Shown here in pieces: positions 5,597-8,346 of a DNA stretch of 8,346 nucleotides. The translations under genes and the position numbers were made by a program. Origin of the DNA: HGM13006 sp964514175 (GTDB taxonomy: Bacteria; Bacillota; Clostridia; Oscillospirales; Oscillospiraceae); assembly GCA_964514175.1 (NCBI GenBank), contig CAZEPQ010000091.1, forward strand, positions 1-8,346, read 5' to 3'. The notes under the pieces were generated by a model. The model worked only from the letters and a program-made list of their open reading frames with translations, did no database searches and was not told where the DNA came from. Position 1 is the stretch's first letter; each line of letters opens with the position of its first letter.

Positions 5597-6874
5597 TTAC
5601 AGCACATAATCCGTAATGCAGTCGTACCAGTGGACATAGGTTCTTCCGTTGATAATGATCCGCTCATTGTCCGGCAGTTTGTCCGTCCACAGTTCCTGAA
5701 AATGATGGAATGCCCAATCATCCCGATTGAAGCGCCGCCATAAAACAGTCCTGCCGTTTTTGTCCAGGAACTGCTGGCTGCACACACCGTTCTGGTACTC
5801 ATAGCACTCCACATCCCAGACGCATACCGTATCGTAGGACTTCCCGCCGATGGTCACATTGTAACGTCCCACAACATCCAGAGGCCACTGGGTATCACCA
5901 ACCGTGATCCCCTCTTCCTCCACATGAATCAGTCCTTTGGGCTTCAAATTTATCTCATTACCCACATTGTTCGGGCCAAAGCCCCAATTTTTAAGAAATT
6001 CATCTCCATCCAGGAAGGTATAGACCTCCTTTACCCCCTGTTTCATGTGGCTTTCAGACAGAATGCGGCAATGGGTATCGGTAAGACTGGCAACCAGGGT
6101 CCGCTCCACGGGATTCTGCGCGTCCACCTGCTCTGAGGGCTGGGGATCATATTCCCGCACCTGAATTTCAACGCCCTCGATGCCGTGGATCTTCACCTTG
6201 CCCGTGGCCTCCATATCCACATACATGGTACGTTTCTTCTCCGGGAAATCATACATGGCCCATCTGAGTTTCTCCCCAACCTTGGGCACAATGAACCACC
6301 CCATAACTTCCTCCCACTTCACGTCGAAGGGGGCTTCACTGCTGGGAGTAATGGTATATTGGGGCATCATTTCCGGCATATTTTTCATGGTGAAATCTCC
6401 TTTCAAATTGGGTGGGTAGGGATAGGCGGCTTTAAAGCTGCGCTTTGCGGCATGCATCCGGCTCTTCACAGTGCCCAGGGGAATATCCAGCTTCCGAGCT
6501 ATCTCCTGTTGGCTCATTTCCTCATAGTAGGTCATATAGAGAAGCTGACGCTCCCTTTCCGACAGGCAGTCCAAAGTCTCCCGCACTGCCTCTACAGGCC
6601 CCATACGGCTGGGAACCAGATAATTTTCCACTTCCTCCAGAGGAACTTCCCCAACGGGCTTTTTCCTCCGGTAATAGTCCCGGCATTTGTTCTGGGCAAT
6701 GGTGATGATCCATGGCTTGAATTTTTCTTCATCCCGCAGAAGATGGAGCCGCTGACTGGCGGTGAGAAGCACCTCCTGCAACACATCCTCGGCATCGGGT
6801 CCGTCGATCTTAAACCGTACAAACCGCTCCAGCGGCCCATAACAGTCCTTCAGCAATGTTTCAAAGTCTCGCAT
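5597..6874 (-). CDS. ECF sigma factor fused to an unrecognised C-terminal domain
   Basis: A 425-residue protein. Residues 1-155 are a complete ECF-type sigma-70 factor. Region 2 is at about 2-75, with DAEDVLQEVLL (27-37), KFKPWIITIAQNKCRDYYRR (51-70) and a basic end. Region 4 is at about 97-148, with LSERERQLLYM and the helix-turn-helix SQQEIARKLDIPLGTVKSRM (121-140). A free ECF factor would end near residue 162. Here the frame continues through a soluble domain of 263 residues (163-425) rich in Trp, Tyr and charged residues, with Cys at 269, 351, 357, 365 and 419 and no membrane helix. I do not recognise this domain; it shows neither a clear SnoaL-like nor TPR pattern, the extensions known from some ECF groups. 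No anti-sigma gene adjoins, so the domain may control the sigma part. The ATG at 6874 has AGGAGG 8 nt upstream; a GTG at 6883 overlaps that site and is rejected. An ECF-type promoter upstream suggests self-transcription. Confidence 0.9.
   Translation of the reverse strand: MRDFETLLKDCYGPLERFVRFKIDGPDAEDVLQEVLLTASQRLHLLRDEEKFKPWIITIAQNKCRDYYRRKKPVGEVPLEEVENYLVPSRMGPVEAVRETLDCLSERERQLLYMTYYEEMSQQEIARKLDIPLGTVKSRMHAAKRSFKAAYPYPPNLKGDFTMKNMPEMMPQYTITPSSEAPFDVKWEEVMGWFIVPKVGEKLRWAMYDFPEKKRTMYVDMEATGKVKIHGIEGVEIQVREYDPQPSEQVDAQNPVERTLVASLTDTHCRILSESHMKQGVKEVYTFLDGDEFLKNWGFGPNNVGNEINLKPKGLIHVEEEGITVGDTQWPLDVVGRYNVTIGGKSYDTVCVWDVECYEYQNGVCSQQFLDKNGRTVLWRRFNRDDWAFHHFQELWTDKLPDNERIIINGRTYVHWYDCITDYVL
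6386..6403 (-). promoter_or_regulatory. Internal ribosome binding site and ATG at the sigma/C-domain junction
   Basis: AAAGGAG (6397-6403) stands 8 nt before an in-frame ATG (6386-6388, residue 163), exactly where the sigma fold ends. A +1-frame TGA (6403-6405) abuts it. The stretch therefore has the look of an ordinary boundary between two genes inside one open frame, and it could allow the 263-residue C-terminal domain to be made separately. Confidence 0.55.
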
Positions 6875-6922
6875 ATCCTTCACCTCCTAAATCAATCATT
6901 TGAAACCGATTTCACCTATTAA

Positions 6923-6948
6923 GACGCAGCGAAACAGAAAAAGGTTCA
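6923..6948 (-). promoter_or_regulatory. ECF-type promoter of the sigma factor gene (probable autoregulation)
   Basis: On the minus strand TGAACC (6943-6948) is followed by 16 bp and CGTC (6923-6926). GAAC-type -35 boxes and CGTC-type -10 boxes at this spacing are characteristic of ECF sigma promoters. There is no sigma-A promoter as good in the same gap. The start codon is about 49 bp downstream of CGTC. Confidence 0.72.
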
Positions 6949-6956
6949 TTTCTCAG

Positions 6957-6990
6957 AAAAAATTCCGGCGGAAAACCCGCCGGAATTTTT
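6957..6990 (-). terminator. Terminator of the solute-binding protein gene
   Basis: CCGGCGG (6965-6971) with flanking A/T pairs faces CCGCCGG (6977-6983) over a 5-nt loop. The stem is 14 bp if the A5/T5 tails are counted (6958-6971 with 6977-6990). A run of six T follows on the minus strand. It begins 12 nt after the stop codon. The A/T tails make it potentially bidirectional. It ends only 9 bp before the ECF -35 box, insulating that promoter from read-through. Confidence 0.92.
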
Positions 6991-7001
6991 GGTCGCAGAA
7001 A

Positions 7002-8346
7002 TTATCTCTCGTAGTAACGGTCCAGAGCCGCCTGCTGGATTGCAAGGCAGTCCTCCAGACCCATCTCCTTACAGGTGTCAACAAAGCTCTGCAGCTCTTC
7101 GATGGGATAATCGCCAATGATGTAGCGCAGGAAGTTTTCCTGAGCATAGGTGATGATGTCACCAGCCAAAGAGCCGTACTGCTCGGCCTCATCGGTGGTC
7201 ATGGTCAGGGAGGAAGGAACGCCCCAGGCGTTGTCCTTATTGGTCATCCAGATGTCGGCAGCCTCGATCTGCTGCTCGGTGAGACCCTGCTGCTTTGCGG
7301 CAACGGAGGTCAGGCACACAGTGTTCTGGAGCATATAACGGAACTGCGCCAGGGTAGCGGTCATGCCCTCGGGGTTGTTGACGATCATATCGGTGTACTG
7401 CTTGTCGCCGTTTTCGTCATACTCAAAGGTAACGCCCTCAAGACCCCAGTTCGCCAGGGTGGCACCTTCCTCGGTGTAACGATAGTCCATCCACTGGATG
7501 GCAATCTCGGGATACTCGCAAGCAGTGGTAATAACGCAGGCAGAAGCAGTGGACAGGCTCTGATAGTTGGTCTGGCCCAGATGGGTCTCGTCGCCCTCGT
7601 TCTTCACAGCATCCTGAATGGCTGCCACCATGAAGCCCTCATCGGTGGCATTCTCAATGTACTGCTGCATATAGGCCTGCTCAGCCCACCACAGGGAGGT
7701 CTCGCCGCTGGTGACCATGCCGATATCGGCACCACCCTGCATGCCGAAGTCCTCAGACATGAAGTCCTGATAGATCCAGCCCTTGGAGTACCAATCAGCC
7801 ACCATGGTGGTGTACTCAATGAAGCCCTCGGTGAGGACGCCGCTGTACATGGTTCCGTCGATCTGGAACCAGGGCAGGGTCGCCTCAAAGGAGTTGCCGA
7901 AGCCGGCAGTGGTGTTATAGCCAGCATTCAGATACTCAAAGCCGGGAACGCCAGCCATGGGAAGCTGAACGGTTGCGCCGTAGGTGTTGTATGCCTGCTC
8001 GATGTAGGCCTCGTACTCGTCATAGGTATTGATCTCAGCGGGATCCATGCCGAATTCCTCGGCCCAGTCGGCACGAAGCATGGGGCCCTTCTCACAGGGA
8101 GCGCCAGTATCATACACAGCAACGAAGGTCACGATGCGTCCGCCATCGGTGGATGCATCACGGAGGTTTTCCTCGTTGGCATTGATGATGGCGTTATAGT
8201 TGGGAGCAAATTCCTCCAGATAGGGAGCCAGATCCAGGAACACTTCGTCTTCCACAGCCTGATCGTAGCCGCCGGTGTAGCCGGAGCCGGCCTCGCAGTA
8301 GATGTCGGCGTAATCGCCGGAAGCCATCTGCAGGTTGAACTGCTCA
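7002..8346 (-). CDS. Extracellular solute-binding protein of an ABC importer, N-terminus off the window
   Basis: 447 residues are visible and the frame is open to the window edge. The opening EQFNLQMASGDYADIY matches the conserved 'nLmlASGDyPDi' region that follows the first strand of clostridial family 1-type sugar or oligosaccharide binding lipoproteins (LplA-like). The C-terminus, with FVDTCKEMGLEDCLAIQQAA and a DRYYER end, is also typical of that group. Members are usually about 530-550 residues, so about 90-110 residues including the lipoprotein signal are probably missing. Such proteins sit on the outer face of the membrane and deliver ligand to a two-permease importer. The sequence is rich in Asp, Glu, Tyr and Trp, as expected for a secreted carbohydrate binder. 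A strong terminator follows directly, so it is the last gene of its unit; permease genes, if linked, lie beyond 8346. The in-frame ATG at 8327 is an internal Met, not the start. Confidence 0.92.
   Translation of the reverse strand, partial: EQFNLQMASGDYADIYCEAGSGYTGGYDQAVEDEVFLDLAPYLEEFAPNYNAIINANEENLRDASTDGGRIVTFVAVYDTGAPCEKGPMLRADWAEEFGMDPAEINTYDEYEAYIEQAYNTYGATVQLPMAGVPGFEYLNAGYNTTAGFGNSFEATLPWFQIDGTMYSGVLTEGFIEYTTMVADWYSKGWIYQDFMSEDFGMQGGADIGMVTSGETSLWWAEQAYMQQYIENATDEGFMVAAIQDAVKNEGDETHLGQTNYQSLSTASACVITTACEYPEIAIQWMDYRYTEEGATLANWGLEGVTFEYDENGDKQYTDMIVNNPEGMTATLAQFRYMLQNTVCLTSVAAKQQGLTEQQIEAADIWMTNKDNAWGVPSSLTMTTDEAEQYGSLAGDIITYAQENFLRYIIGDYPIEELQSFVDTCKEMGLEDCLAIQQAALDRYYER

Noticed and set aside
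6875..6883. GTG at 6883 as the sigma factor start (and likewise GTG at 4504 for the phosphoesterase)
   Set aside because: Both GTG codons overlap the AGGAGG ribosome binding site; the ATG 9 nt downstream in each case has ideal 8-nt spacing.
6185..6922. A 245-codon plus-strand open frame opposite the sigma factor
   Set aside because: It is antisense to an ECF sigma gene with clear region 2 and region 4 motifs, a ribosome binding site and a promoter. The plus-strand product has no coherent pattern.
1..8346. CRISPR arrays, tRNA/rRNA genes, transposases, riboswitches
   Set aside because: No regularly spaced direct repeats, no cloverleaf or rRNA-like stretch, no transposase motif and no leader long or structured enough to argue for a known riboswitch was seen by eye.

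Overview
The window looks like a chromosomal segment of a low-to-mid GC anaerobic Firmicute, most likely a gut clostridial species of the Oscillospiraceae type. This is inferred from the gene families, strong AGGAGG ribosome binding sites, sigma-A-type promoters, a MarR/heterodimeric ABC exporter operon, a lipoprotein-type sugar or oligosaccharide binding protein and dense intergenic hairpins. It is not from a database match. No phage, transposase, CRISPR, tRNA or rRNA gene was seen.

Layout from left to right. Positions 1-2263 hold a minus-strand operon: a promoter with a perfect -35 box, a palindromic candidate operator, a MarR-family regulator (1704-2171) and one half of an ABC exporter (1-1689, 3' end off the window). 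The exporter half has the degenerate ATPase site of heterodimeric exporters, so its catalytic partner should lie just past position 1. Divergently, 2419-3467 is a monocistronic plus-strand unit. It encodes a membrane protein with an N-terminal zinc ribbon, a Pro-rich linker, one membrane helix, a long coiled coil and a C-terminal Cys/His motif, and it ends in a strong terminator. A minus-strand calcineurin-like phosphoesterase (3608-4495) and a plus-strand ZIP metal transporter (4638-5414) are divergent from a shared promoter region at 4496-4637.

Between the ZIP gene and the next, convergent, gene (5415-5596) lie a 15-bp-stem terminator and two inverted copies of a 19-bp hairpin repeat. Positions 5597-6948 hold the most unusual locus: an ECF sigma factor fused in frame to a 263-residue domain I do not recognise. 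It is preceded by an ECF-type promoter (TGAACC, 16 bp, CGTC), which suggests it transcribes itself. No anti-sigma gene is adjacent. The junction of the two halves carries its own ribosome binding site and ATG, so the second half may also be made alone. A GC-rich hairpin terminator (6957-6990) then separates it from the 3' part of an extracellular solute-binding protein gene (7002-8346, N-terminus off the window), probably the last gene of a sugar ABC uptake operon.

The genes form several independent transcription units rather than one pathway. Shared themes are membrane transport (drug-type efflux, metal uptake, sugar uptake) and local, self-contained regulation (MarR with its own operator, ECF sigma with its own promoter).
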